NCBI GenBank assembly: GCA_032622095.1
Contig: CP136062.1
Location: 56,091,849 to 56,155,848, forward strand
Reading direction: 5' to 3'
Length of the DNA: 64,000 bases
Origin: Siphonodentalium dalli
Taxonomy: Eukaryota; Mollusca; Scaphopoda; Gadilida; Siphonodentaliidae
Shown here in pieces: positions 21,446 to 32,964 of this stretch. Position 1 is the stretch's first letter. Every line of letters begins with the position of its first letter. The position numbers were made by a program, and so were the translations under genes. Under the pieces are notes generated by a model. The model did not search any database. It was given only the letters and a program-made list of their open reading frames with translations, and was not told where the DNA came from.

Positions 21446-21658
21446 TAGTAATGCCCTAATTAATCGACTCCTTAACCACACCAGAATTATGGGTAACTTT
21501 TCAGGATTTAGTCGGCAATATGGCTTGCTGCCATTCATCGGAAAGCTCTCAGTGAGAGCTTTCCGACGAATGGCAACAAGCCATATTTCCGACTAAATCC
21601 TGAAAAGTTACCCATAATTCTGCTGTGGTTAAGGAGTCGATTACTTTGGGCATTACTG
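21446..21658. mobile_element. Tc1/mariner-like palindromic MITE
   Basis: Left end is TAGTAATGCCC (one change from CAGT), right end CATTACTG then TA; hairpin arms meet at CTCTCAGTGAGAG. Confidence 0.85.
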
Positions 21659-21810
21659 TATATGTGGTGTACTATTGTCAACTAATGTTGTGCCAGGCAT
21701 TAAATTTCCAACTGTTGAAAATATTGACCAAAGTTGCTCTCCTTCCCCCCAGTTTCCACGTCCCCGTTTAACATGATCAATCTCCACACTATATAGATGT
21801 TCTGTATTAA

Positions 21811-22191
21811 CCCTTTACCCAACAAACCGGCCAAAACCGGCCAAATAAAGCTTCAACAGCCTAAAATATCTTCGGTCTGTCTCAATAGAACCATACAAAT
21901 ATGGATATCATTGGAACCGGCTCCTTGACCACATTGTGATAGTTACAGTTATGCCCTGTGCCAATGCATTCTCTTATATATGCGAGTCGACCATAGGTCG
22001 CCTCGCATATATAAGAGAATGCATTGGCCTAAAAAAAACACTTTTTACCATTTTTTCTTACATTCTTTAACAATTTTATAATTTTTAATTTGTTAAGCCA
22101 ATGCATTCTCTTATATATGCGAGGCTACCTATGGTCGACTCGCATATATAAGAGAATGCATTGGCACAGGGCCCTTCTGTTGGGTAAAGGG
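21811..22191. mobile_element. piggyBac-like MITE (CCCTTTACCCAACA ends)
   Basis: TTAA at 21807-21810 and 22192-22195. It has two complete GCCAATGCATTCTC hairpins separated by a T-rich linker, and GGCCAAAACCGGCCAAATAA near the left end. Confidence 0.88.
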
Positions 22192-22195
22192 TTAA

Positions 22196-23237
22196 ATAGT
22201 CACATGCTTTGAGTACTTGCATTTATCACCATATTATTTTTTTAAACATTGTGCCAATTTATTCAACTTTGTGGTGTGGCATCGTCAAAATAAATGGATG
22301 CAAGTTTCTAGTAACTGGGCCCCAAACCAAACAATTGATGCGTGGCATTTGAGCTTGAAATGGGCTGGTTACTGAAATATGCATCCATTTTACCGATTGT
22401 CATTGTCTTCAGGTGATTTATGGCTAATTTAGTGATAATTCTATACAAAGAGCCACCTGGGGTGACAACAGTTGGCTATTGTATGACGTTTTCATAACAT
22501 CTATCAGTTTATCAACGTGGCTCCATTTACAGCTCAGTAAATATCGCCGTGAATTTTAAATCTACGTCTTGACACTGCACTACGCCAGACACTGACATTA
22601 TACAGAAGTAGAGCTAAAAAATGATTCTGGAAAAGTGCAGTATGGACTTCTTGAATAAAGTAGTCTAGATTATAGATAGATTTCATTGCGATAATAAGTT
22701 AGAAATGGGTCCACTGCATGTATGTTTATTGACCTCTACATGGTGTATAAGCAACATCCTAAGTATTTCAAAAATAAGATATTTTTAAACGTGGTTCACT
22801 CTGGGGTTTGTCGTATTCAGAGTGAACCCATGCATAGGCCTACTCATAACATTGTTCCGTAAACCATCCTCGCGGCCCACTAATTTTGGGTGTTAATTTT
22901 CTGAAAACTTTTAACTATGCTGAAGATCGCCGGAGAAACAAAATCAATAGCTCTAGCAGACGTTATGTAAATTATATGATGTCACGGCGAATATCTCATG
23001 TCTGTAGCCATTTCTACGGCTGGGTGCAAGAGACACTTCGTAAAGGAAAGTCATTAAAAAACTATAACTGACCCCTGAAGTCTTTCATGACGTTTTGTCT
23101 GAGCTGACTGATCATGCATTCCAGCTTTATGTGCATTTATTTATATATGTATATTTAGAATAGATTTATTTGGATATATATATAAGATATATGTTGATTA
23201 ATTTCTATTTAATTGTAAGTAGTTCCTCATTGACAAG
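22196..23237. other. No recognised feature apart from one small hairpin
   Basis: A GGTTCACTCTG...CAGAGTGAACC hairpin lies at about 22793-22829. The rest is AT-rich with no supported gene. Confidence 0.5.
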
Positions 23238-23405
23238 TAGTGGGCTCAGTCAGTTAGGGGTACAAATCCAAGCCATCTCGCCTTCCAGCTCTGTTGATGG
23301 GGGTTTAAATCCACATGGTTCCATGATGGACTTTGTAACTCAAATTCGTTTTCTGTTGGAGTTGCCAGTTACTCGCCTGTGGTTTGCCACTCATGGTCGA
23401 CGAAT
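23238..23405 (+). mobile_element. tRNA-derived SINE, 5' part (split)
   Basis: A box TGGGCTCAGTCAGTTAGGGG and B box GGGGTTTAAATCC, then the body (GACTTTGTAACTC, GGAGTTGCCAGTTACTCGCC) matching the full SINE at 4219-4534. It stops at GACGAATA, where the DIRS-like element begins; the rest resumes at about 28357. Confidence 0.8.
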
Positions 23406-23612
23406 ATCTCCGGCAAAGATATCTTGGACACTAAATGAACTAATGGTTATATATTTTTTGCTTGCAAGATTCTAGAAGGAAAATTGGTACAAAGTACCTA
23501 AAGTATGCTCACGGTCAAACCCAATCAGATTCGACTTCCGCTAAACCATGTGACATTCCTTTCATTATAAAAAGCCCTGTCAGGTAGGTCTGCGGTCTTT
23601 TAATTTCTTCTA
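23406..23612 (+). repeat. DIRS-like left inverted terminal repeat
   Basis: Contains CTTGGACACTAAATGAACTA, TTGCTTGCAAGATTCTAGAA, GATTCGACTTCCGCTAAACC and GTCAGGTAGGTCTGCGGTC. All recur in inverted order at 28125-28330. Confidence 0.85.
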
Positions 23613-24189
23613 GATGCAAGATAAGTCACTATGTTCATCCGTTCAAACTTTAATGAACGTTATCTTGACTATATTGTTCATGACAATGCAACGTTTCCTA
23701 ATTTCGTGCAATGACACGTGTTTACGTTTTCGGAATCCGTTTTCACAATTGATCCACAATACTTTCTTCTACAATACTGTCTCGTCATTGTTTGCTAGGG
23801 GTTTGGGAATTCCTCTCTTCAATGACAGTGCTCCGTGGATATCTAATTGCAATAACCACTAAAACTATTTTGTTTTGTTTACGAGAATCACTCAGACTAA
23901 ATGTCGTTTTTTGCTAACGCAAACAATGCCGTTTCCCGTTTGGGCTTCCCGCTCTTAGAATAATTCGGGTTCTCGTCGGGATTTTCAAACATGTACCGGT
24001 TGCAATACGGTGTTGACTTATAAACTGCTCCAGTTTGGAGTTGTCACTTTGACTGAAAATTCCTATCAAAACAATTTGGCAAGAATATTGTACAATATTT
24101 CTACTCACGGATGCCAGATAAACTAGCCAATGTGAGTCTTGTCTCTACATTGATTAAAGTATTAAATACTTTTACGAAGACCACGTTGG

Positions 24190-26300
24190 AAGTTCAGTGT
24201 TGGAAGTTCAGTGGCAGCTTCCGCTGGTCCTGCCTCCGGCGTGTCCGGGTTCTTTCCTTCGCTGCACATGCCGGCTACTTGCCATAGCTACCACAATGCT
24301 GGTGGTCCGTAAAAGCTTGCAAGCCCCGGTGCTATCGACCCATTGCCTGCCTTGCAGTTCAATGTGTCACCTGCCACCGCCTCCATTCCAGGGGATTTCG
24401 CCGCACGGGTTCCGACCTGTCCTCCATTCATCGAGTCTTTTACGGTTTCCGTCCCTCCTGGTCCTGGGGCAGGCCAGTATCCCGGCTATTCTCCTGCGTT
24501 TGTGCCACCTCCCCCAGTGTGGCCTTGGCCTTATGGTTCCTGGCCTTCTTCGGCTACCCAGGCCAGAACCTTTCCAGGCTTCTTAAATCCTGAGGCACCG
24601 GAATTTGTTCCTCATCACACCAGGCAACCTAGTCGGGATGCTTGCCCCTTTTCTCCATCTCCTGGACGGATGGTGCCACTTGGAGACGAGGGTGTGCTGT
24701 CACTACATCCCCTGGATTTGGAAACGTTTGATGCGTGTCCGAGTTCGCCGTGTCCATCCGAGAGTGCCTTCCAAGAGGGTAGTTTCGGATGGGTCAGTCC
24801 TTCGATTTATGGCTAACATTTGTGCACCATTCTTTGCATGCATTACCAGCACAGTACTAACAGTGCCCCGGAAAACAGGCACACTACCGCATTGTTGTGG
24901 TTCATTTAAAACGGGGTCTGGCCACTCTCGCTACAACTGAGCTAACATATCACCAACATGGACCCTCTTTGATCATTATTATATAATTTCTCAACAACTT
25001 CCACAACTGCGCTAGTAAACTTTGAACGTGACACGTGATCGTCCAAAATACCTGTTTTCCCCACAATCGAAGGACTGGATGGGGCCTCCATATCATGACG
25101 AAACAATAATTCGTGGCGCCTTTTCCTGCAAACTCGGTACTGCCTGCGCTGCAGGCTCGGAGTAGGTTGGTGGTCATGCCTCCTCTATTCGTAGTCGCGG
25201 TCTCCACAGTCTCCGCAGTGAAGAGCAGCAGTGGATGTTCTGCGGCAGCTACCGCTGCATGGTCCTCCCTCGATCAATCCAGGTTCATTCTATCGCGGCC
25301 CATACAGGTTTTCAGCACCTTTTCTCGCCATGGCCACACCATTGTTACCTGTCGCTGACAGGTCGTGATCATAAAACAGATTGTTTTTACAATATTACCT
25401 CTGTTATTTGTACTAGCCTAACAATGAACCGGCTGCAGCCATTGCAGGCCCTGTCCTCGTAGGAGCCGATCCTGTGCTTCTCACAGGTATGCCGAACGCT
25501 GACTTGCATGACTTGGGGTGTGACGCTCCTGTGCAAGCGACCATGCTCAGGGGTCAGACCCTGGCATGCGATTTATACAGTGTACCACCCTCGATTACAT
25601 TAGTGTGGAATCTCACAGTACACCACTGAGTACTCACCTCACTGTATTGTCATTGATGAACAATTGATACCAGCTAACACAGAGGTCCCCACGATACAGT
25701 CATGTCGCCCATTTCCATCTTTTCCCCGAAAGACCTCCCGCTTCCTCCATCAACATGGCGTTGGTTACTGGACATGCCTCCTCCTTATCGGTCGCGGCCT
25801 CCTCCGCAGAAAAGTGCAGCACTGGATGTTCTGCAGCAGCTACCGCTGATCCTGCCTCAGTCCATCCGGGTTCATTCTATCGTGGAATATACCGGTTTTC
25901 AGAACCTTTTCTTGCCGTGGCTACCACATTGTTACTTGTCGCAGACCAGTCGCAATAATTAAATTTTTTTTTTTTTTTTTTTTACACTATTACCTCCTTT
26001 ATTTGTACTCGCCGACCAGTCACCTGGCTACTGCACTTGCAGGCACTGCTCTAGTAGGATCCGTTCCTGTGCTTTTCCCAGGTATGACAAAGCTGCCTTG
26101 TGGGGTGATGCTTAAGTGCATGCATTCTTGCTCAGGGGTCGAACCCTGGCGTGAGATTTCAATCGTGTACCACCCGAACTTACACTTCATTCGTAGCGTC
26201 AGTACACCCCCGGCGGAATGAGAACTCGCCTCACTGCGTTGTCCTTGAGGACAATTAATACACGCTAACTGCAGAGGTCTCCATGATCAGGTCATGTCAC
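24190..26300 (+). pseudogene. Gag-like region of the DIRS-like element, duplicated and broken
   Basis: Pro/Ala/Ser-rich frames (24343-24816, 157 codons; 25755-25958) with SAAATADPASVHPGSF and variants. The GCAGCTACCGCTG neighbourhood recurs at about 24215, 25241 and 25838, and the last two units repeat over about 590 bp. Downstream, GPVLVGADPVLLTGMP recurs as a variant near 26040. LGCDAPVQATMLRGQTLACD resembles the LG.HVP...K..I..G..VDL stretch recalled from DIRS Gag proteins; this is inference. Stops and frame changes make it non-functional. A run of over 20 T at about 25965 lies inside. Confidence 0.5.
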
Positions 26301-27944
26301 CCCATTCCCATCTTTTCCCCGAACAGACCAGGAGTCCAGTCCAGCTTTGCCTTCTCACTTGATCAGAATTGGAGGCCTTCAAATCTGTTCTCTTGGGTGA
26401 GGATCACCATAGCACATTTATTCAGCGATAGCGCCGCTTTTCCGAGAATAACCTTACATTTGCTATTCTAATTCTCATCAGATTTTACGTCGGGGATTGC
26501 GTGATTCAGTCCCTCTCATCAGCCGAGGTGTCGGTCAGTCCTCGTCTCCTCTGTTCAGGTATGGTATTCAGTCCCGGGGTTCTGACCAGGAGTTCCACTA
26601 GTACCATCTCCAACAAACCGGATCATGCCATCCTGACTCGTTCTCAGGGTTGGGGGTGGGCATTCTCCACCTTCTCATATCAGGGTCATGTAAGGTTCTG
26701 CAGTTCTCAGGTCCAACTAAACCAACGATCCAATAGACACCACAGTGGTTGGTTTTCTTCAACATCTCCGCTGTCGCATGTCGACCAAGTTTACACAGCT
26801 GTGTGGCAACGTCGGCAGTGATCCGTCACACTATTTAAGTTAACATTAGTTCTGGCCTGGAATTTTGCGGCCTGGAGGTTATCTCAACATGACACTGCCG
26901 CGAATGAAAATACTGGTCGTGCCAGTTTCATGGTGGTCTCGCGATAACTGATTATCACCTTGTTTTGCGACATTCAAGATTATTCAGGTATTTCATTGAG
27001 TTGCCAGATGCCCATATGTGGTTTATAATGCCAGTAACTGTTGTTGTGCTTCTAACAGTTTCTGTAACGCTTCTGTTACCCATGGTATGGGTTCACTAAG
27101 CACACACCAGAACAAAATATTATCCGTTCCACATAATTTTATAACACCTGCAGGGCTGTTAGTTACATCACCGGTAGCCAGAATGTTCTGTCATTTCCAT
27201 TAGCTGTATCCGTTAATCCTCTGGGTTGACACTACATTTCAATTTCCAGTTACTTGGCTTGTGGTACCAGATGTGGACTCTGTCTTGGTCACACCTCTAG
27301 GTGTATGCTTTTCTTTTACCGGCCATTATTCCCAGTGTCCGGGTCCCCATAAGCACAACTCCCTGCAAATATTCTCATGGTGTATCCCTGGTGCTCCATT
27401 GGTCTGTGACAAACAGGCTTCTCCTCTCTCCCCTGGGTTCCTCTGCAGGGCTCCAGATGCATATCATTTTTCGAACATCAAATGCTGAATCACGTTAGGT
27501 CATCAAGCCCTGAAAATATCACCATTTCACTTGGATCGTTGCGAGAGTCGATTCAGTGTTTCTCTCCGAATCTTAAGGCCTGCTCAGGCTCCTACCCTTT
27601 GACCAATCGTCCCCCGGGGGTAGGTCTCTATATCCTATTTGGGCCATGCATGAATGAGTTAACTCCCTTGCCTATGACCAATATTTATCCAAGACACCTT
27701 CACTCTGTGAACATTAGGACACCTGAAGTACAGGTACATCTGTTTCCTTTTCGGAGCTCAGTTGCTTTTGGAGTTCTGAGCTACTGCGTATGGGACACAA
27801 GGGTCTATATTTACACATGTCTGCCAAGAACAATACTTTTCTTTACAGGATGCAAATCTATTATAATTCAGCTTCAGCAGTTGGGTTTCATAGGCTTAGT
27901 CTGACGTATCTGCCTCGTGGCCTATTCCTGTTCAAGAATTATAA

Positions 27945-28046
27945 TTATAACCATTAGTTCATTCAGTGTCCAAGATATCTTTGCCCGAGATATGATATTT
28001 TTTTACCCAAAATATGTATCTCCTAATAAATATCTTGGATACTGAA
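27945..28046. repeat. DIRS-like internal complementary region
   Basis: First half (AACCATTAGTTCATTCAGTG...GATATCTTTGCCCGAGATA) pairs with the left outer tip; second half (AATATGTATCTCCTAATAAATATCTTGG) pairs with the right outer tip. In DIRS-1 this region is thought to template completion of the circular DNA intermediate. Confidence 0.75.
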
Positions 28047-28124
28047 CTCATAGGGCCCTCCCAGTTGGGATCAACATTCCCGCCCCGCGCACTCGGTCAA
28101 AACACATCGAACACACAGCAGGGG

Positions 28125-28352
28125 GAAATTAAAAGACCGCAGACCTACCTGACAGGGCTTTTTATAACGAAAGTAATGTCACATGGTTTAGCGGAAGTCG
28201 AATCTGATTGGTGTTTGACCGTGCACGTACTTTAGGTACTTCGTACCGATTTTCGATTTTTCTTCTAGAATCTTGCAAGCAAGAAATATATAACCATTAG
28301 TTCATTCAGTGTCCAAGATACTTATTAGGAGATACATATTTTTGTTAAAAAA
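28125..28352 (-). repeat. DIRS-like right inverted terminal repeat
   Basis: Complement of 23406-23612 with a few substitutions and indels. It extends about 30 bases further outward (AGGAGATACATATTTTTG) than the left repeat, matching the unequal tips known for DIRS elements. Confidence 0.85.
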
Positions 28353-28356
28353 ATAT

Positions 28357-28480
28357 TATTTATCAACCATTGAAATCACTGTTATATTAGCCCTAAGTGT
28401 GCGGATTGCCTTCACCACTAAAACTGGCAATGTTGTGATATGGCCTTAGTTGCTGAAAGCGACATTAAACGACATTATTT
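28357..28480 (+). mobile_element. tRNA-derived SINE, 3' part (split)
   Basis: Resumes the SINE body with CCATTGAAATCACTGTTA and CACTAAAACTGGCAATG, ending GACATTAAACGACATTATTT. Together with 23238-23405 it makes one SINE cut by a 4.9-kb insertion. Confidence 0.8.
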
Positions 28481-28489
28481 ATGCCCTTA

Positions 28490-28850
28490 TCAAAAAGCTC
28501 ATATATCTCAACCATAGTTTATCGAATCAAGATGAAATTTTATATGTAGATTTGGCACCAGGAGTGCATTCAAAATAGGGTTCATTAACGTTGTTCACAT
28601 TTTCGGTTTAAGAGTTATCCCTCTTTGTTCATATGAAAATGTTGGATTTCCATCCGTCAGCTCGTATATCTCAACAATGGGTTATCGGTTCTCGATGAAA
28701 TGTGGTATGCAGGCTTGACACCAGGAGGGCTTTCAAAAGAGTGTTCATTGAAGTTGTTCACATTTTCTGTTTAAGAGTTATCCCTCTTTGAATTTGTGTC
28801 ATCTGCTCATTATACATATATCATTTAAAATTTGGTTTCCATCCGGCCCA
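28490..28850. repeat. Two-copy tandem repeat, about 170 bp
   Basis: CTCATATATCTCAACCATAG...AGAGTTATCCCTCTTTG occurs twice (28498 and about 28665) at about 75-80% identity. No coding function. Confidence 0.7.
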
Positions 28851-28993
28851 TGTTTCAATTGGCACAATGAGGGTATGCCAGCACAAGATGCAACTTCTTG
28901 TTAATAACGGAAATAAGAACAAGTCAATATATACATGTACTTGTTGATGATAGTTGTTTTACAGACTTGAATTTTATTTTGTATGAAAAAACT

Positions 28994-29478
28994 TCACATG
29001 TTTACCCACTTCACATGAACCCACTTCACATGAACCCACTTCATATAAACCAACTTCACTTGAACCAACTTCACATGAACCCACTTCACATGAGCCTACT
29101 TCACATTAGCCCGCTTCACATGAACCCACTTCACATAAACCAACTTCACATGAACCCACTTCACAAGAACCAACTTCACATGAACCAACTTCACTTGAAC
29201 CAACTTCACATGAACCCACTTCATATAAACCAACTTCACTTGAACCAACTTCACATGAACCCACTTCACATGAACCAACTTCACATGAACCCACTTCACA
29301 TGAACCCACTTCACAAGAACCCACTTCACATGAGCCTACTTCACATGAACCCACTTCACATGAACCCACTTCATATAAACCAACTTCACATGAACCAACT
29401 TCACATGAACCCACTTCACATGAGCCTACTTCACATGAACCCACTTCACATGAACCCACTTCACATGAACCCACTTCG
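28994..29478. repeat. 15-bp minisatellite, about 32 copies
   Basis: Unit CACTTCACATGAACC with single-base variants. Because 15 is a multiple of three and the unit lacks stops, long frames open on both strands (196 codons of HMNPL-type repeats on plus; 122 codons of VGSCE-type on minus). Neither has a promoter or splice context, so I call it a minisatellite. Confidence 0.9.
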
Positions 29479-29820
29479 AAGTCCTTGAGTTTCAGTTTTT
29501 TATATTTAAATTATCTATTTTATATGTTTACTAAAATTTTATATTTTACTAGAAATTTAATCAATCACTGATAACTATGGTGATATATTTGTATTCTTGT
29601 TCAGTCTTGTTGGCTATTTTTTTAGAGAATAAATATTCTACACCATGATATTTATGTTTTCAATTTTCTCTTTTGTCCTTGAACCAATTGTTAAATGGTG
29701 AATAGGAGGGGGGTAGGGTAGTTCAATTAGAAATTCAGAAGTTGACATGGGCTCATCAACAAAGACTGTCCAGTTTTGTGTGGTGTGCCCCTTAGTTGAC
29801 CTTGGCAGCTCAATGGTTAA

Positions 29821-30030
29821 TTAACCCTTTCACGATGAGAGCTGAGCTGGTGCAGCATTAAAGTTCCTATGTCAGTGCATTCTCTTATATAGCCCATAGG
29901 CAGCCTCGCATATATCAAAGAGAATGCACTGGATTACAAGGTCAAGGTAAATATTGTTAGCCCAATGTACTCTCTTATATATGCGAGTCTCCTTATGGGA
30001 GACTCGCATATATAAGAAAATGTATTGGCA
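29821..30030. mobile_element. Degenerate piggyBac-like MITE with ATGCATTCTC hairpins
   Basis: Starts TTAACCCTTTCACGATGAGA and GCTGGTGCAGCATTAAAG, then CAGTGCATTCTCTTATATAG and a second hairpin ATGCGAGTCTCC...GGGAGACTCGCATATAT. The same start (TTAACCCTTTCATAACGG, GCTGGTGCAGCATTAAGG) is seen at 62263. Confidence 0.6.
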
Positions 30031-30154
30031 CAAGGCTTTTCGCAAAATTTCAGAAAGCTCCAGTCATGGAAGGTTAAGAGTGTTTGACCTGTCATTGTCA
30101 ACACAATTTTTCGGAGATCCTGGGAAATGTGAACTTGACTAATCCCAAAGTCCC

Positions 30155-30385
30155 AAACAGTTATAAAAGTATACTTGGAATAATCTACTATTCATCTGGA
30201 GGGATGTTCAGGAAATATAAGCAGACGGCAGATGATTGATATAAGTGCTGAATGATTCATATTCATTGAAGGGAAATGTTCAGATAATAAGTTCAATAAA
30301 TGTATGGCCATTTGTTGGAACTTATTATCTGAACATTTCCTAATGGAACTACTTGTCATGGAGTATTTAGTACAGAAGGGCTTAA
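30155..30385. mobile_element. piggyBac-like MITE, CCCTTT..ACTAAAT family, left end lost
   Basis: CAGTTATAAAAGTATACTTGG and AATATAAGCAGACGGCAG match 20544; the right end has the GTTCAGATAATAAG hairpin and GTATTTAGTACAGAAGGGCTTAA. Confidence 0.65.
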
Positions 30386-30469
30386 TAAAGATTCAATTAT
30401 GGCCTGGCTGCCTTTTATTGCTAAGCCATATCCCCATATTGAACAGGGCATTTTTAGGTTTACCCATAC

Positions 30470-30960
30470 CATAGTATGGTAAACATAGCGTCGACGTCCG
30501 GATTGACCACCCGTCGTTCGTCCGTCCGTCGTTCCATCTGTCTGTCCATAGACACTTTACGCATGATGCGATAACTCAAACATTTTCTATCTGATCGGAA
30601 CCAAATTTTGTATATGAATTTCTCAGCCCAAAAGACATAACAGATCGAGTTCGAATATGGGTTTGATCACACTATTATTTAACTGAGTTATGGCCATTTT
30701 TCGAAAAATATCCACTCTTAAAATTTTTTTAGATTTAATTCCTTTTTTAATTAAAAAAAAAAAAAAAAATTAAAAAAAGTTTTTAATTTAGATTGATCTC
30801 CTCGCTCAATTGTATTTTTTTTTTTTAAGTTAACAAAATTTGATTGAAAAACTAACCATTATAACACCAATGGTACCCTGAGTCACCACACCAAATTTGG
30901 TTTGAATCGGTTCAAAATCTTGTGTTATGTACTGGTAAATTTGTTAGGAGCGATATTAAA
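30470..30960. repeat. Degenerate intron-type repeat with GTCC-rich head
   Basis: Starts with a palindrome (CCATACCATAGTATGG) and CGTTCGTCCGTCCGTCG, then sentence-like modules (GCGATAACTCAAACA, CTGAGTTATGGCC) as at 2040-2480 and 5405. It contains A/T homopolymers at 30750-30830. Confidence 0.5.
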
Positions 30961-31495
30961 CCCAATTCATCAATTCCATCCCATGCCTTTGGACTAATTA
31001 GCTATTAATGGCTATATCATTTTCTGGTGTCTCTTATGCCAATGTGCAGATAAAGAAAGCTATGGTATCTATTTTTTTTTTAATGTTTCAACTTTACACA
31101 TGACATGCTGTTAACAGTAGACAAGAAAATCTTTGCTGCATTGCACAGCTGAGCATATCACTCTACAGATGGTCTGAGGTCATTATAAATGTTATACTTT
31201 AATAGAGATGCCAATATTCAGCATAAGCAATGCCAGTGGTTAGCTGACAGCTCTGCTATATAATTTATATTAATGGGTCGGCAGTGAGGTGTCTTACTTG
31301 ATGGCTGTGTTGTTGGTACAATTTGATATCTTATTGTAAACTTAAATTGGACTCTATTAACTCAAGTATTCCATGTACGGGTCACCTTTTCAAATTTAAT
31401 CCAATGCTGTGCTGGTGCAGCATTACAGAACCTGTGTCAGTGCATTCTCTGCGAGTAACCCATAACTTCCAATAATTTGTGTTATGTACATTTGG
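30961..31495. other. No gene; one degenerate MITE end
   Basis: A diverged GCTGGTGCAGCATTACAG...CAGTGCATTCTCTGCGAG segment at about 31400-31455 matches the element at 29821. Otherwise AT-rich. Confidence 0.45.
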
Positions 31496-31690
31496 AATGA
31501 ATTTCGATTCAATGGTTGTTCCCAGAATAAAAATTTCTAAACGAGAGGACGATCACGATCGGCAGATGTTTAACCCATCCCTTGGCGATAGTAAATTACT
31601 ATGATCGGAATCATAAATTAGAGTTTTGATGTTGAATTATAGAGTACACTGTTTTTTTTATTCTGGGAACAACCATTGAATAAAATATTT
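31496..31690. mobile_element. Inverted-repeat MITE
   Basis: Arms of about 35 bases: ATTCAATGGTTGTTCCCAGA at the left and its complement TCTGGGAACAACCATTGAAT at the right, about 110 bases between them. Confidence 0.6.
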
Positions 31691-32101
31691 CCTTCCAATG
31701 GTTCTATGTTAACTATTTCTCAATCACACAATGATGGACGCAAATTCATCGGATGTATTCTCAAATTTAAATCATCACGCAAGATTAATCGGATGTAGCC
31801 CAGATTCGAACTGCATAGGTCCAGATTCTCAAATTATAAGTTGACAAGGACCATAACTGCGGTAATGGATGGACCGAACTTAAATTCAAACTTGATCTGT
31901 ATTTTCAAATGAGTATTATAAATACACATCCATTTTTTTTTTAAAACAATCGGATAACTATAACTAAAGCTATCACCCGGAAAACAAAATAATCATCAAA
32001 TTATAAGTCAACAAGGACTATATAGTGCAGGATATATTGGTCGACCTCTGCACCCCCCCCCCCCCCCCAAGGACTCAACTTCACCCCACTAATTTTCTTT
32101 C

Positions 32102-32517
32102 TTAAAGATGCATTATCCGAATTATCGCTCCTAAAATAGTATTTCTTTGGCTTCGGGTGTAAAAAATAATTGACTCGAGTCGAGGAACCCACCCATCGAT
32201 TTTTGAAGTTTGTTATTTCTCGAGATGTGCAATTATTTGTGACCCAGAAAAACGGACGGTCTCGGGTAAAATTTCGGATGAAGATGGATAACTCTAAAAT
32301 CAAGTCAAAATTTCGTGATATTCGATTCTTATTATGCCCAAATTTCGTTGAACAAAATGTTGATAAATAACACGTTTTGGGAAATTTGATACCAAAGTTG
32401 ACAGTGGTTAGCATTATTTTGTTGCAATTAATCGATTCTGATAACTAAAGCGTATTTTTGAAGAAATGTTCTATCTTGATGATATGGGGACCGTCTGATC
32501 GGATTGAGTACCTTTAA
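32102..32517 (+). mobile_element. TTAAAGGTAC-family element
   Basis: TTAAAGATGCATTATCCGAA start, GAGTCGAGGAACCC, GGATAACTCTAAAATCAAGT, and GATCGGATTGAGTACCTTTAA end. It forms the left arm of the larger inverted structure at 32068-32965. Confidence 0.8.
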
Positions 32518-32654
32518 CGTTTCCTCCAACTTTTTTTCGGTTGTTAACAAGAAAAGTATCGCATAGAAGAGTCATTTATGAACACAATGGGACAATAATA
32601 TACATTCCTTGCTGGATATTTTTTGTCAACTATACATGTATATCAACATATATA

Positions 32655-32927
32655 TGGCCGTATTATCACTTGCGTATCACAAAATGTGGACGTATTACCA
32701 CTTGATTTTAGAGTTACCCATCCACATCCGCAATTTTGTCCGAGACCATCGGTTTGACGACTCGTTTCTGGGCCACAAATAATTACACATTTCGAGAAAT
32801 AACAAATTTCAAAAATCGATATCTGATCACTCTGAGCTTTGATAGGTGGGTTCCTCGACTCGAATAAAATATTTTTTACTCCCGAAGTCAAAGAAATAGT
32901 CATTTAATTCGAATTACGCATCTTTAA
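32655..32927 (-). mobile_element. TTAAAGGTAC-family element, 5' half inverted
   Basis: Reads on the minus strand TTAAAGATGCGTAATTCGAA, GAGTCGAGGAACCCACC, then GGATGGGTAACTCTAAAATC. The 3' half is missing. Confidence 0.8.
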
Positions 32928-32964
32928 GAAAGAAATTAGTGGGTGAAGATGAGTCCTGTGTGGG

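Larger units (their letters stand above)
23406..28352 (+). mobile_element. DIRS-like retroelement, degenerate
   Basis: A 4.9-kb insertion in a SINE. It has inverted terminal repeats of about 200 bases. Just inside the right one lies a segment complementary to the outer tip of the left repeat joined to the outer tip of the right repeat. That three-part layout (inverted ends plus internal complementary region) is the diagnostic of DIRS-1-type elements, which use a tyrosine recombinase and make no target duplication. The interior is GC-richer than its surroundings and holds a broken Gag-like region. A possible recombinase trace (AGLQMHIIFRTSNAES, at about 27453-27500) lacks catalytic residues that I could confirm. 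No intact reverse transcriptase was found, so the copy is dead or non-autonomous. Confidence 0.7.

Noticed and set aside
24197-24816. Host proline-rich gene
   Set aside because: It lies between the inverted repeats of the DIRS-like element, is duplicated downstream and broken by stops, so a Gag remnant fits better.
29002-29478. Possible repeat-rich protein gene (HMNPL repeats)
   Set aside because: Unit length is a multiple of three and stop-free, so frames open on both strands by chance; no splice, start or expression context.
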